64,000 nt of DNA from Pseudonocardia humida (GCF_023898865.1 NZ_JAGSOV010000054.1:79965-143964); one strand, 5' to 3'; numbered from the stretch's first letter, positions 8,889 to 19,658 are shown. Numbers and translations: made by a program. Notes: generated from the letters alone by a model not told the origin.

Positions 8889-9404
8889 TCAGGCCGCCCC
8901 TCCGGTGCTCGCCTCGACGGATGTGGCGGGTGCCGACTTCAGGGTCTGCAGCACCACGCAGTAGCGCTCGGTGAGCCGGACGAGCGTGTCGACCTTCTCC
9001 GGGGCGGCGTCGGTGTCCAGGTCGAAGAACAGCCGCACGTCGCGGAACCCGACCGGGGCCTGCTTGTCGACCCCGAGGGTGCCGCGGAAGTCGAGATCGC
9101 CCTCCGCGCGCACCGTTCCGCTCGCCTCGATGCCCAGCGACGTGGCCACCGCCCGCAGGGTGACCCCGGCGCAGGCCACCAGGGCCTCCAGCAGCATGTC
9201 GCCCGAGCAGAGCTGGGTGCCGTCGCCGCCTGCGGCGGGGTGCAGCCCGGCCTCGGCCAGCGCGCCCGCCGTGCGCACCGAGCAGGTGATGCCCGAGCCG
9301 TCCAGGCTGCCGTCGGCGCGCAAGGTGACCAGCGCCGTGTCCGGGTCCGCCGAGTAGCCGGCCTTGAGTGGGGCCTGGGTGGCCTTGAGCGCCGCTGCAT
9401 CCAT
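8889..9404 (-). CDS. OsmC/Ohr family peroxiredoxin-like protein
   Basis: A 171-residue OsmC-fold protein starting MDAAALKATQAPLKAGY. Two conserved cysteines, in VACAGVTLRAVA and ERYCVVLQTL, match the peroxidatic and resolving pair of OsmC/Ohr hydroperoxide reductases. The start was placed at the internal ATG because the upstream codons are Arg-rich and lack a ribosome site. It is the first gene of a tight operon with the ThDP enzyme, divergent from the phosphatidyltransferase gene. Confidence 0.85.
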   Translation of the reverse strand: MDAAALKATQAPLKAGYSADPDTALVTLRADGSLDGSGITCSVRTAGALAEAGLHPAAGGDGTQLCSGDMLLEALVACAGVTLRAVATSLGIEASGTVRAEGDLDFRGTLGVDKQAPVGFRDVRLFFDLDTDAAPEKVDTLVRLTERYCVVLQTLKSAPATSVEASTGGAA

Positions 9405-9510
9405 GGTCGCGATCGTGCCTCTTCCCGCCCGCCGACGCACCTGCCCCGCCCGGGTGCGCGGCCGGGCCTAGGCTGCCCGGGGGCCACCGGGCCCGGGTGA
9501 GGAGCGGGGC

Positions 9511-10173
9511 GTGGCGGATCGGGACGTGCCGGGTGAGCGGAACCCGACGGGGTCGGCCGTCGACCTGCGCGAGGAGCTGCGCGCGGTCGGGCGCGACCGG
9601 CTGCTCACCGTCCCCAACGCGCTGAGCCTGCTGCGCCTGGCCGGCGTGCCGCTGCTGCTGTACCTGCTGATCGGTCTGGAGGCCGACGGGTGGGCGGTCG
9701 TCGTGCTGATGGTCGGCGGCATCACCGACTGGGCCGACGGGAAGCTGGCCCGCGTGCTGGGGCAGTACAGCCGCCTCGGCGCGGTGCTCGACCCCGCGGT
9801 CGACCGGCTCTACATCCTGGCGGTGCTGATCGGGCTGGGGGTGCGCGGGATCGTGCCGTGGTGGGCGATCGGCGTGCTCGTGGCCCGCGACCTCGTGCTC
9901 GCGCTCACCCTGCCCGTGCTGCGCCACCGCGGCTACGGCCCCTACCCGGTCACCTACGTCGGCAAGGGCGCCACCTTCCTGCTGCTCTACGCGTTCCCGC
10001 TGGTCCTGCTCGGGCAGACCGACGCGTGGGCGGCCCCGGTGGCGCTGCCGATCGGGCTGGCCTTCGGGATCTGGGGGACCGGGCTCTACCTGTACTCCGG
10101 GCTGCTCTACCTGGCCCAGTTCGGGCTCGCGATGCGCACCCCGACCCCGGCCGGGCCCACCTCCGACGCCTAA
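9511..10173 (+). CDS. pgsA2: CDP-alcohol phosphatidyltransferase (PgsA2-like)
   Basis: A 220-residue integral membrane enzyme with about five to six hydrophobic segments. The CDP-alcohol motif DGx2ARx8Gx3Dx3D is intact (DGKLAR through LDPAVD, residues about 75-98). Such enzymes move a phosphatidyl group from CDP-diacylglycerol to an alcohol, making phosphatidylglycerol, inositol phosphate or cardiolipin-type lipids. Its position before gcvH matches pgsA2 (Rv1822) of Mycobacterium, although the three genes usually between them (Rv1823-1825) are absent. GTG start after a GAGGAG ribosome site. The acceptor is unknown. Confidence 0.85.
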   Translation: MADRDVPGERNPTGSAVDLREELRAVGRDRLLTVPNALSLLRLAGVPLLLYLLIGLEADGWAVVVLMVGGITDWADGKLARVLGQYSRLGAVLDPAVDRLYILAVLIGLGVRGIVPWWAIGVLVARDLVLALTLPVLRHRGYGPYPVTYVGKGATFLLLYAFPLVLLGQTDAWAAPVALPIGLAFGIWGTGLYLYSGLLYLAQFGLAMRTPTPAGPTSDA

Positions 10174-10174
10174 C

Positions 10175-10180
10175 TAGGCT
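10175..10180 (+). promoter_or_regulatory. -10 box TAGGCT for gcvH (leaderless)
   Basis: TAGGCT ends 6 nt before the GTG of gcvH, which places the transcription start at or next to the start codon. No ribosome-binding sequence precedes the GTG. Confidence 0.55.
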
Positions 10181-10186
10181 CGCCCC

Positions 10187-10576
10187 GTGATTCCCGAGGA
10201 CCTGCGCTACACCGATGCGCACGAGTGGGTGCGCGACCTCGGCGAGGGGGTGGTCCGGGTCGGGATCACCGACCACGCCCAGACCCAGCTCGGCGACGTC
10301 GTCTTCGTGCAGCTGCCCGCCGTGGGCGACAGCGTCACCGCCGGTTCCGCGGTCGGCGAGGTCGAGTCCACCAAGTCGGTCTCCGACATCTACGCGCCGC
10401 TGTCGGGCACCGTCGTCGCGGTGAACGAGGCGCTCGCCGACACCCCGGAGCTGGTCAACTCCGGCCCGTACGGGGACGGCTGGATGCTCGAGCTCCGGCT
10501 GGAGGGCGCCGCGGGCGCGGCGCCGCTGGACGACCTGCTCGACCCGGCCGCCTATCGCGACCTCATCGGTAGCTGA
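10187..10576 (+). CDS. gcvH: Glycine cleavage system H protein
   Basis: A 129-residue lipoyl carrier of the glycine cleavage system. The lipoylated lysine is K63 in GEVESTKSVSDIYAP. YTDAHEWVR and the NSGPYGDGWMLEL region are typical of the family and the length is normal. It receives the aminomethyl group from glycine via GcvP and passes it to GcvT, then is reoxidised by lipoamide dehydrogenase. GcvP is encoded 4.3 kb downstream; GcvT is not in the window. It appears to be transcribed without a leader. Confidence 0.97.
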   Translation: MIPEDLRYTDAHEWVRDLGEGVVRVGITDHAQTQLGDVVFVQLPAVGDSVTAGSAVGEVESTKSVSDIYAPLSGTVVAVNEALADTPELVNSGPYGDGWMLELRLEGAAGAAPLDDLLDPAAYRDLIGS

Positions 10577-10716
10577 CCGGCACCGACGCGACGCCGGGCA
10601 CGCGGTAGGTTGACCGCACCGATCGCGTTCGGCGCGGGCCGCACACATCCCGAGGTCCGGTCGGGTCGACGACCCGCGCCGGGTCCACCGTTCCCACGCA
10701 GGAGGAGACACCGAAG

Positions 10717-11157
10717 GTGACCATGAACGACGGGCCGGGCGTTCCGCCGGAGCGTGCCCCGGAAGCCACTTCGGTCTTCCGCGCGGACTTCCTGTCCGAG
10801 GCCGAGCCCCCCGCCCAGGCACAGCCGGTCTCCGGCGTCGACGCGCTGCCGGCCGGGGCCGCGCTCCTGGTGGTCAAGCGCGGGCCGAACGCGGGCTCGC
10901 GGTTCCTCCTCGACCGCGCGTCGACCAGCGCCGGGCGCCACCCCGACAGCGACATCTTCCTCGACGACGTGACCGTCTCGCGCCGGCACGCGGAGTTCCG
11001 CAACGACGCGGGCGAGTTCGTCGTCGTCGACGTGGGCAGCCTGAACGGCACCTACGTCAACCGGGAGCCCGTCGACACCGCGGTACTGGCCAACGGCGAC
11101 GAGGTGCAGATCGGCAAGTTCCGGCTGGTCTTCCTCACCGGGCCGCGGGACCACTGA
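10717..11157 (+). CDS. garA: GarA/OdhI-type FHA regulator
   Basis: A 146-residue protein closely matching mycobacterial GarA. A short N-terminal tail carries the phosphorylation motif and a C-terminal FHA domain (about residues 50-140) binds phosphothreonine (GRHPDSDIFLDDVTVSRRHAEF, GSLNGTYVNREPV; the former spans more than one motif). GarA inhibits 2-oxoglutarate dehydrogenase and adjusts glutamate metabolism until phosphorylated. The usual tail motif ETTSVF reads EATSVF here. The first Thr (PknG site) is replaced by Ala17, while the second (PknB site) is kept as T18. GTG start behind AGGAGG; an ATG two codons later is an alternative. Confidence 0.96.
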   Translation: MTMNDGPGVPPERAPEATSVFRADFLSEAEPPAQAQPVSGVDALPAGAALLVVKRGPNAGSRFLLDRASTSAGRHPDSDIFLDDVTVSRRHAEFRNDAGEFVVVDVGSLNGTYVNREPVDTAVLANGDEVQIGKFRLVFLTGPRDH

Positions 11158-11446
11158 GCCCGTCGCGCGTCCCGTCCACCGTCCCGGCCGGCGCCGTCGC
11201 GCCCCGGGTCCCACCGCCTGTCCCACCGTGCGATGAGCGCGTCGGGCGGGGGACCGATCGGTGGTCGGAGCGCGGGTGCGGGCGGCCGGTCGCGGTTCCG
11301 GACCTTTCGGACAGCGTGGCGATCGACGGCGCCCACGGCGCCGCCCGTGGTGGCGAACCGGGCGGTTTCCGGACCGCGCGGGGGCAGGCGCGGGCCCGAT
11401 GTGCCGTGTAGCGTCGACACAGCAGGACGTCAGAGGAGGAGAGCGC

Positions 11447-11920
11447 ATGAGCGAGATGCGCGTCGTGGGTGTCCGGGTAGAGCTCCCCGCGAACCAGCCG
11501 ATCCTCCTGTTGCGGGAGACCACCGGCGACCGCTACCTCCCGATCTGGATCGGATCGGTGGAGGCCACCGCGATAGCCCTGGAGCAGCAGGGGGTCAAGC
11601 CGGCTCGGCCGTTGACCCACGACCTGCTCAAGGACGTGATCACGTCGCTGGGGCGCAGGCTCGAGCAGGTCCGCATCACCGACCTGCAGGACGGCACGTT
11701 CTACGCCGAGCTGGTGTTCGACGGCGGGATCAAGGTCTCGGCCCGCCCGAGCGACTCGGTGGCGCTGGCGCTGCGGATCGGGGTGCCGATCCACGCCGAG
11801 GAGAGCGTCCTCACCGAGGCCGGGCTGGTCATCCCGGACGAGCAGGAGGACGAGGTCGAGAAGTTCCGCGAGTTCCTCGACTCGATCTCCCCGGAGGACT
11901 TCCGCGGCGCCCAGCCCTGA
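11447..11920 (+). CDS. Bifunctional nuclease family protein (DUF151, Rv1829-like)
   Basis: A 157-residue protein starting MSEMRVVGVRVELPANQPIL behind a strong AGAGGAGGAG ribosome site. The conserved core includes LPIWIGSVEATAI, RPLTHDLLKDVI, FYAELVF and RPSDSVALALR, defining the DUF151/BFN domain. Plant relatives have DNase and RNase activity; the bacterial role is unclear. The acidic C-terminal tail (EQEDEVEKFREFLDSISPEDF) is typical. It follows garA after about 290 nt where Mycobacterium carries ftsR, and precedes the Rv1830-like MerR gene. Confidence 0.93.
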   Translation: MSEMRVVGVRVELPANQPILLLRETTGDRYLPIWIGSVEATAIALEQQGVKPARPLTHDLLKDVITSLGRRLEQVRITDLQDGTFYAELVFDGGIKVSARPSDSVALALRIGVPIHAEESVLTEAGLVIPDEQEDEVEKFREFLDSISPEDFRGAQP

Positions 11921-12147
11921 CCGGGGCGGCCCGCACGGGTCGGCGGCGTCCCCACTCACCAGCCACGATCGGTGGCACGGTCCGCCCACGGGTACCCTGT
12001 GGCGGACCGCTCTGCAGGGCCGGACGGGGGACACGCCCGTGTCCGGGTGACACCACCGGCGCGCCGCGTTGACCGGGTGCCGGTGCGCGCTTACCGTCGG
12101 CTCCTAACAGCGGGTCCGCGTCCGCGGGCCCCGGTGGAAGGAGTTCG

Positions 12148-12723
12148 GTGGAGAACCCGCCGTCGACGCCCGAGCAGGGTGAGCTCTTCCCGGATCCCCT
12201 GCTGGGGACCGGCCTGGATGGGCTGCCCGACCAGCTCGTCGGTTTCCGGGGGCCCACCGCCTGCCAGGTCGTCGGGATCACCTACCGGCAGTTGGACTAC
12301 TGGGCGCGCACCGGACTGGTGGCCCCCTCGATCCGCAGCGCGGCCGGTTCCGGCTCGCAGCGGCTGTACTCCTTCAAGGACGTCCTGGTCCTGAAGGTCG
12401 TCAAGCGGTTGCTCGATGCCGGCGTCTCGCTGCAGAACATCCGGGTCGCCGTGGAGCACCTGCGCCGGCGCGGCATCCGCGACCTGGCGGGCATCACGCT
12501 CTTCAGCGACGGCACCACCGTCTACGAGTGCTCCTCCCCGGAGGAGGTCGTCGACCTGCTGCGCGGCGGCCAGGGCGTGTTCGGCATCGCCGTGGGCGGG
12601 GCGATGAAGGAGATCAGCGGCTCCATCAAGGACTTCCCGGTCGAGCGCGCCGACGGCGGTACCGTGGACGAGTCCCCGGAGGACGAGCTGTCCCGGCGCC
12701 GCGCACGCCGCGCCATCAGCTGA
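12148..12723 (+). CDS. MerR family transcriptional regulator (Rv1830-like)
   Basis: A 191-residue protein with a MerR winged-helix domain (about residues 33-105) in which the helix-turn-helix reads QVVGITYRQLDYWARTGLV, followed by GSQRLYSFKDVLVLKVVKRL. It has no metal- or effector-binding Cys cluster. It closely resembles Rv1830 of M. tuberculosis, which sits in the same place after the bifunctional nuclease. Actinobacterial homologues have been linked to cell division control. GTG start behind GAAGGAG. The C-terminus is acidic, then basic. Confidence 0.92.
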   Translation: MENPPSTPEQGELFPDPLLGTGLDGLPDQLVGFRGPTACQVVGITYRQLDYWARTGLVAPSIRSAAGSGSQRLYSFKDVLVLKVVKRLLDAGVSLQNIRVAVEHLRRRGIRDLAGITLFSDGTTVYECSSPEEVVDLLRGGQGVFGIAVGGAMKEISGSIKDFPVERADGGTVDESPEDELSRRRARRAIS

Positions 12724-12763
12724 TCCGCTTCCCTCGCGCGGCCCGTCGGCCTAACCTGGCCGT

Positions 12764-12927
12764 AGTGGCCCGTCCAGCACGGTCCGCCGGGTATCTCGGC
12801 GGCCCAGGTGCCCGCCGGCTGCGTTGCCGGCCGAACCGAGTACGCCAGGTATGAGGGCCGACCGGCGCCTTGCCGGCGAACACCTGGATCCACCGATGTA
12901 CCCATCAACCTTGCTGGACGGGCCACT
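12764..12927. repeat. 164-bp palindromic (MITE-like) intergenic element
   Basis: The ends are a perfect 16-bp inverted repeat: AGTGGCCCGTCCAGCA at 12764-12779 and its complement at 12912-12927. Inside, the two halves stay partly complementary for roughly 55 nt more (CCAGGTG with CACCTGG, GCCGGC with GCCGGC). No open frame and no clear target-site duplication are visible. It could be a decayed miniature element or a long RNA hairpin between the MerR and MFS genes. Confidence 0.7.
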
Positions 12928-12995
12928 GGCAAGCGGGCTTCGCGCGCGCCAGGTGGCAGGGAAGGCGCGTCTCCGATCCGTGCTCGGGAGACGCC

Positions 12996-14213
12996 GTGCC
13001 CCGCTACCGCTTCCGTGGTCCCGCCCTGCCTCCCTCCTCCGACCCGCCGACCGGTCTGCGTCGCTACGGCCGCGTGCTGCGCTCACCCGGCGTCCCCCGG
13101 CCCGCGGCGGGTGCGGCCCTCGCGGCGCTGCCGGTCGGCATGCTCGGGCCCGCGGTGCTGCTGCTCGTCGTGACCCGCGGCGACGACCTGGCCGCGGCCG
13201 GGGCGGTGGTCGCCGTGCTCGGCGTCGGCACCTGCACCGGCATGGTGGTGCAGGGTCGGCTCATCGACCGGTTCGGCGCCCGAACGGTGCTGCTGGTGAG
13301 CGCGGCGACGCGGGTGGTCGCGTCGGTCGCGTTCGTCTCCGCCGCGGTCCTGCGGTCGCCGACGGGGCTGCTCGCCGCGCTCGCCCTCGCCGTGGGCGCG
13401 GGCGAGCCCCAGGTCGGCGGGGCGCTGCGGGCCGCGTGGCCGCTGCTGGTCGAGCCGGCGCTGCGCCCGACCGCGGTCGCGCTGTCGACGCTGCTGTTCG
13501 AGGTGCCGGTGCTGGTCGGCCCGCTGCTGCTGGCCGGTGTCCTCGCGCTTTGGCCTGCCGAGGTGGCGGTGCTGGTGGCCGCGGCGTGCGCGGCGGCTGG
13601 GACCGCGTTGTTCGCCCGGGCCGCACCGGCGCTGCCCCGGCGACCGGCCGCGCGCGCGGTCAGGCCGGCAGGTCCCCTCGCGGTGCCTGCGGTGCGGATG
13701 ACGGTGCTGGTGACCGCGGTGCAGGCGTTCGCGATCGGGCTGGTCCAGGTCACCGGGATCGCCGCGGCGTTGGCCGCCGGTGCGCCGTCCAGCGCGGCGG
13801 TGGTGCACGCCGCGCTCACCGCGGGTTCGCTGCTCGGCGCGACCGCCTGCGGGACCCGCATGCCCGCGGCCGCGCCTCGGTGGCACCTGCCGGTGCTGAT
13901 GGCAGCGCTGGGCGTGCCGCCCGCGGTCGCGGCGGCTGCTCCCGGCCTTCCCGTGGCGGTGGTGTGCGCGGGGCTGTTCGGACTCGTGGCCGGGCCGGTC
14001 GGCCTGCGCTGCTTCCTGGACCTGGAGCGCCACACCCCGCCCGGTTCGGCCACGACCGCGGTGACCACCCAGATCGCCGCGGGCCTGGCCGCGACCTCCG
14101 CGGGTTCGGCGCTGGCCGGTCGGCTCTGCGCCTCCGGGGACCTGCGCGCTCCGCTGCTGGTCGCGGCCTTGTCCTGCCTGCTGGCCGCCGGGCTGGTCAG
14201 GTGGCGGAGGTGA
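12996..14213 (+). CDS. MFS-type transporter, probable
   Basis: A 405-residue, very Ala/Val/Leu-rich polytopic membrane protein with about 11-12 hydrophobic segments, starting VPRYRFRGPALPPSSDP behind a GGGAG site. The loop after the second membrane segment reads QGRLIDRFGARTVLLVSA, the MFS motif-A region. Other motifs are weak and no substrate is suggested. Upstream ATG codons in this frame run through the palindromic element and were rejected. Its end overlaps the convergent YiaA/B-like gene by 17 nt. MFS proteins of this type also occur near the gcv block in related genera. Confidence 0.75.
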   Translation: MPRYRFRGPALPPSSDPPTGLRRYGRVLRSPGVPRPAAGAALAALPVGMLGPAVLLLVVTRGDDLAAAGAVVAVLGVGTCTGMVVQGRLIDRFGARTVLLVSAATRVVASVAFVSAAVLRSPTGLLAALALAVGAGEPQVGGALRAAWPLLVEPALRPTAVALSTLLFEVPVLVGPLLLAGVLALWPAEVAVLVAAACAAAGTALFARAAPALPRRPAARAVRPAGPLAVPAVRMTVLVTAVQAFAIGLVQVTGIAAALAAGAPSSAAVVHAALTAGSLLGATACGTRMPAAAPRWHLPVLMAALGVPPAVAAAAPGLPVAVVCAGLFGLVAGPVGLRCFLDLERHTPPGSATTAVTTQIAAGLAATSAGSALAGRLCASGDLRAPLLVAALSCLLAAGLVRWRR

Positions 14214-14490
14214 AGGGGTCGTGCTCGGCGAGCAGCTTCTCCAGCCGGGCCTGGTCGACGCGGGTGAGCACCGCCGAGGACTCCTGGCGGTCGCGCACCA
14301 CCTTGGCCAGGCTGAACGTCGAGGTCACCACGTAGAGCACGCCGACGGCGAGGAACGCGCGGATCCACGGGTCGACGGGCATGTAGACGACCGCGGTGCC
14401 GACGGCGATCACCGACACGGCGAACGAGATCACGGACTGCACGTAGAAGGCGGACGTGGGGCCGGAGTTCGGGGTCTGCGTCGAGGGCAT
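14197..14490 (-). CDS. YiaA/YiaB-like two-helix membrane protein
   Basis: A 97-residue protein starting MPSTQTPNSGPTSAFYVQS with two transmembrane helices (about residues 14-36 and 41-62), then a basic, hydrophilic tail ending EKLLAEHDPFTSAT. This matches the YiaAB domain, whose function is unknown. It runs opposite to gcvP, overlaps the tail of the MFS gene and leaves about 190 nt up to the glycine riboswitch. Confidence 0.8.
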   Translation of the reverse strand: MPSTQTPNSGPTSAFYVQSVISFAVSVIAVGTAVVYMPVDPWIRAFLAVGVLYVVTSTFSLAKVVRDRQESSAVLTRVDQARLEKLLAEHDPFTSAT

Positions 14491-14683
14491 GGCTGAAGTG
14501 TCGTGCGGTGCGGGGCCGCCGACCTCGGGGGAACTACCGACGGTCCGACACGATCCGGGCACCGCGGGTGGGCGCCACGACGCGCCACCGGGTCGGTCCG
14601 CGACATCCGTCGCACGGAAACCGGCCGCCGGGTGGATGATCCTTCCGGTGGGGCCTACCATCGGCTCCGCGGTCGACGACCCC

Positions 14684-14803
14684 GCGCGGGAGAGTCCCGG
14701 TGGCTGGGCGATCCAGCCGACCGGGCGCCGAAGGAGCAAATCCTCCCCGGAACCTCTCAGGCACCCAGGACCGTGCGGTCGAGACGCCTCTGGAGCGGCG
14801 CCG
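14684..14803 (+). ncRNA. Glycine riboswitch (single clear aptamer) upstream of gcvP
   Basis: The sequence carries the characteristic glycine-aptamer blocks in order: CGCGGGAGAG, then GCGCCGAAGGAGCAA at 14725-14739, then CCTCTCAGGCA at 14753-14763, and a closing region with CGAGACGCCTCTGGAG. Glycine riboswitches upstream of gcvP normally switch on expression when glycine is abundant. Only one aptamer is clear; the second of a tandem pair was not recognised. It ends about 75 nt before the gcvP GTG. Confidence 0.88.
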
Positions 14804-14877
14804 GCTCGGTGTGGACGCGGCGGGCGACAGAGGGGGAGGGCCGGTCCTGCCTGCCCCGTCCCCCCGGAGGTGCTCCC

Positions 14878-17745
<2,868 letters not shown>

Positions 17746-17750
17746 CCCGA

Positions 17751-17789
17751 CGGCGGGGTGGGTGGCGGTGGGCGCTACCCACCCCGCCG
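17751..17789 (+). terminator. gcvP terminator hairpin
   Basis: Perfect 13-bp arms CGGCGGGGTGGGT and ACCCACCCCGCCG with a 13-nt loop begin 5 nt after the gcvP stop. Confidence 0.75.
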
Positions 17790-17815
17790 CGCTGCTCGGA
17801 AGCGCGCGCCTCATC

Positions 17816-17866
17816 CGTCAACGTTCCATTGACGCCTTCGTCCCGTCATCCGAAGGATGACGGGAC
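17816..17866. repeat. 51-bp hairpin repeat, copy 1
   Basis: This unit has a small dyad (CGTCAA...TTGACG) followed by a perfect 12-bp stem GTCCCGTCATCC/GGATGACGGGAC with loop GAA. A related unit of identical length lies at 18198. The two differ at about 11 positions; two stem differences (C to T with G to A opposite) are compensatory. Confidence 0.75.
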
Positions 17867-18197
17867 AGGGGAGACGCACGGACGCGCCCGAGCCGGCGCT
17901 CGGCGCAGGATCACGCCGACCTGAGCCGCTCGGCCACCGGCCGCGACAGGTACGCACCGTCGCCGGTCGGGGCGCACGCCGGCGATGAGCTCGGCGCGGG
18001 TCGCCGGACTCGAGCAAGCCGCGTGCAGCTGAGGGTGCTCGCCGCCGCCGATGTGCCGGTGAGCAGCACCCCGGCATCCGCAGCGTCCCTCGACCTCCGT
18101 CGGGGTGGATGGGCCCCCTCCGGCCCACCCACCGCAGACAGGAGGCCTTCCGGGCGATGCAGATACCACGATCTTGTGCGCCCCAGTCCTCCCTTGT
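17867..18197. other. Spacer between hairpin repeats, no supported gene
   Basis: About 330 nt between the two 51-bp repeats. Short protein-like stretches occur on the minus strand in different frames, interrupted by stops. A decayed gene is possible but no family could be recognised. Confidence 0.4.
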
Positions 18198-18248
18198 CGT
18201 CAATGCTTCATTGACACCTTCGTTCCGTCATTCTTCGAATGACGGAAC
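18198..18248. repeat. 51-bp hairpin repeat, copy 2
   Basis: Same orientation and length as the unit at 17816. The first dyad is GTCAATG/CATTGAC. The main stem is GTTCCGTCATTC/GAATGACGGAAC with loop TTC, the reverse complement of the GAA loop of copy 1. It lies downstream of the minus-strand gene at 18294, so it could also act as a terminator. Confidence 0.75.
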
Positions 18249-18293
18249 CGGGCAGCCCGGAAACAGGGGAGTAGCCGCCGCCGTGGCGGCCGT

Positions 18294-19160
18294 TCAGGCC
18301 CCGAGGAGGGAGTCGCAGACCTCGACCAACCGCCGCCGCAGCGGAACGGCTCGGGCCGCGAAGTCGGCCTGGGCGCGGGCGTAGGTGGCCCGCCCGGTGG
18401 GCGTCTCGATCGGCACGGCCGGGTAGCCGTGCGCGGACAGGTCGTACGGGCTGGCCCGCATGTCGAGCTCGCGGACCTCGACGGCCAGCGCGAAGCAGTC
18501 GGCCAGCAGCTCGCCCGGGGTGAGCGGGACGAGCTTGTAGGCCCACTTGTAGAGGTCCATGGTGGCGTGCAGGCAGCCGGGCTGCTCCAGGGCGAGCTGG
18601 TCGGCGCGGGCGGGCTGGACGGCGTTGCGCGGGCGGGCGGCGTCGGTGAAGAACCGGAAGGCGTCGTGGTGGGTGCAGTGCACCGGCAGCGACTCGACGA
18701 CCGCGTCGGTGCCGGCCGCGCCGAGCCGCAGCGGGACGGCGTCGTGGCGGGGGGCTTCGGTGCGGTACACCATGGCCCACTCGTGCAGGCCGAAGCAGCT
18801 CAGCCGGGCCGGGCGGGCGGCGGTCGCGGTCAGCAGGGCGCGCACGAAGGCGGCGGTGCCGTGGTAGCGCTCGGGCAGGGCGGCGGGGTCGAGGCGGACG
18901 ACGCCGTCGCCGAGGGCGTCGTCGCGCACGTACCCGGGTCGGGTCAGGAACCCCGCGCCCGCGGCCAGCCCGACGCCGGGTCCCGGGTGCCACTGCTCGA
19001 GCTGCGCGGGGCGCGGGGAGTAGTAGGTGAACAGGAAGTCCAGGACGGGGTGGGGCTCGCGGCGGCGCCTGCGCTCGCGGTGCGGGTCGGTCCAGCGCGC
19101 GACACGGTCGCGGTGGGCCGCGGCCCGGGCGCGCCAGTCGGCCTCGTCGAGCACGTGCAC
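18294..19160 (-). CDS. 3-methyladenine DNA glycosylase-like protein (annotation by homology)
   Basis: A 288-residue soluble protein starting from a GTG (MHVLDEADWRARAAAHRDR). Conserved blocks are HPVLDFLFTYYSPRPAQLEQWHPG, CFGLHEWAMVYR, CTHHDAFRFFT and PGCLHATMDLYKWAYKL. Streptomyces and mycobacterial relatives carry the database name 3-methyladenine DNA glycosylase, but no helix-hairpin-helix or known glycosylase motif is visible. The activity should be treated as unproven. The His/Cys-rich blocks could bind a metal. A second in-frame GTG lies two codons in. Confidence 0.7.
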   Translation of the reverse strand: MHVLDEADWRARAAAHRDRVARWTDPHRERRRRREPHPVLDFLFTYYSPRPAQLEQWHPGPGVGLAAGAGFLTRPGYVRDDALGDGVVRLDPAALPERYHGTAAFVRALLTATAARPARLSCFGLHEWAMVYRTEAPRHDAVPLRLGAAGTDAVVESLPVHCTHHDAFRFFTDAARPRNAVQPARADQLALEQPGCLHATMDLYKWAYKLVPLTPGELLADCFALAVEVRELDMRASPYDLSAHGYPAVPIETPTGRATYARAQADFAARAVPLRRRLVEVCDSLLGA

Positions 19161-19208
19161 CGGTCCACCGTAGGCGCCGGTCGGTGCCGGCCGCGCCGCG
19201 GTCCGGGG

Positions 19209-19616
19209 TCAGCCGGCGGGCACGGTCCGCGCGGGTGGGGCGCCTTCCTCGATCCCGAAGGCGAGGATGCGCCGGGGGTGGATGCGGATGACCCCGGGCC
19301 GGACGCCGGGGAACGCGGCGGCGGGCAGCTCGTCGGGCAGCAGCTCGGCGGTGCCGCGGACCTCGAGGGCGCGCGGCTGCCAGGGGTCGGGGACGACGTC
19401 GTCGACGACGAACGCGACGCGCCCGTCGCGGGCGATGTTGCGCCACTTCTGGGTGGAGGGGTTGCGCAGTCCGGGGATGTCGATGGTGCCGGTGGTGGCG
19501 TCGACCGCGAAGCCGACGGGGCGCACCTGAGGTGCCCCGTCGGGTCCGATGGTGGCCAGCCGGGCGAGGCGCTGCCCGCGCAGGTAGGCGAGCTCGGCGT
19601 CGCTGAACACGGTCAT
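19209..19616 (-). CDS. PPOX-class F420-dependent oxidoreductase-like protein
   Basis: A 135-residue split-barrel flavin/F420-binding fold protein (MTVFSDAELAYLRGQRLARLA). ATIGPDGAPQVRPVGF and the KWRNIARDGRVAFVVDD block are typical of the PPOX F420 family, which uses reduced F420 to reduce quinones, biliverdin or related substrates. The fgd gene at 1.5 kb supplies the reduced cofactor. The substrate is unknown. It lies between the glycosylase-like and CNNM-like genes on the same strand, with separate gaps of about 45 nt. Confidence 0.85.
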   Translation of the reverse strand: MTVFSDAELAYLRGQRLARLATIGPDGAPQVRPVGFAVDATTGTIDIPGLRNPSTQKWRNIARDGRVAFVVDDVVPDPWQPRALEVRGTAELLPDELPAAAFPGVRPGVIRIHPRRILAFGIEEGAPPARTVPAG

Positions 19617-19658
19617 GGCGCCATCCTCGGACCTCGAGTCGGGTTCAGGTCAAGGGCG

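Noticed and set aside
14500..14683. A second glycine aptamer upstream of the recognised one
   Set aside because: The diagnostic core blocks are missing.
17867..18197. HNH endonuclease or other gene in the spacer between the hairpin repeats
   Set aside because: Protein-like pieces are short, in different frames and lack the HNH residues.
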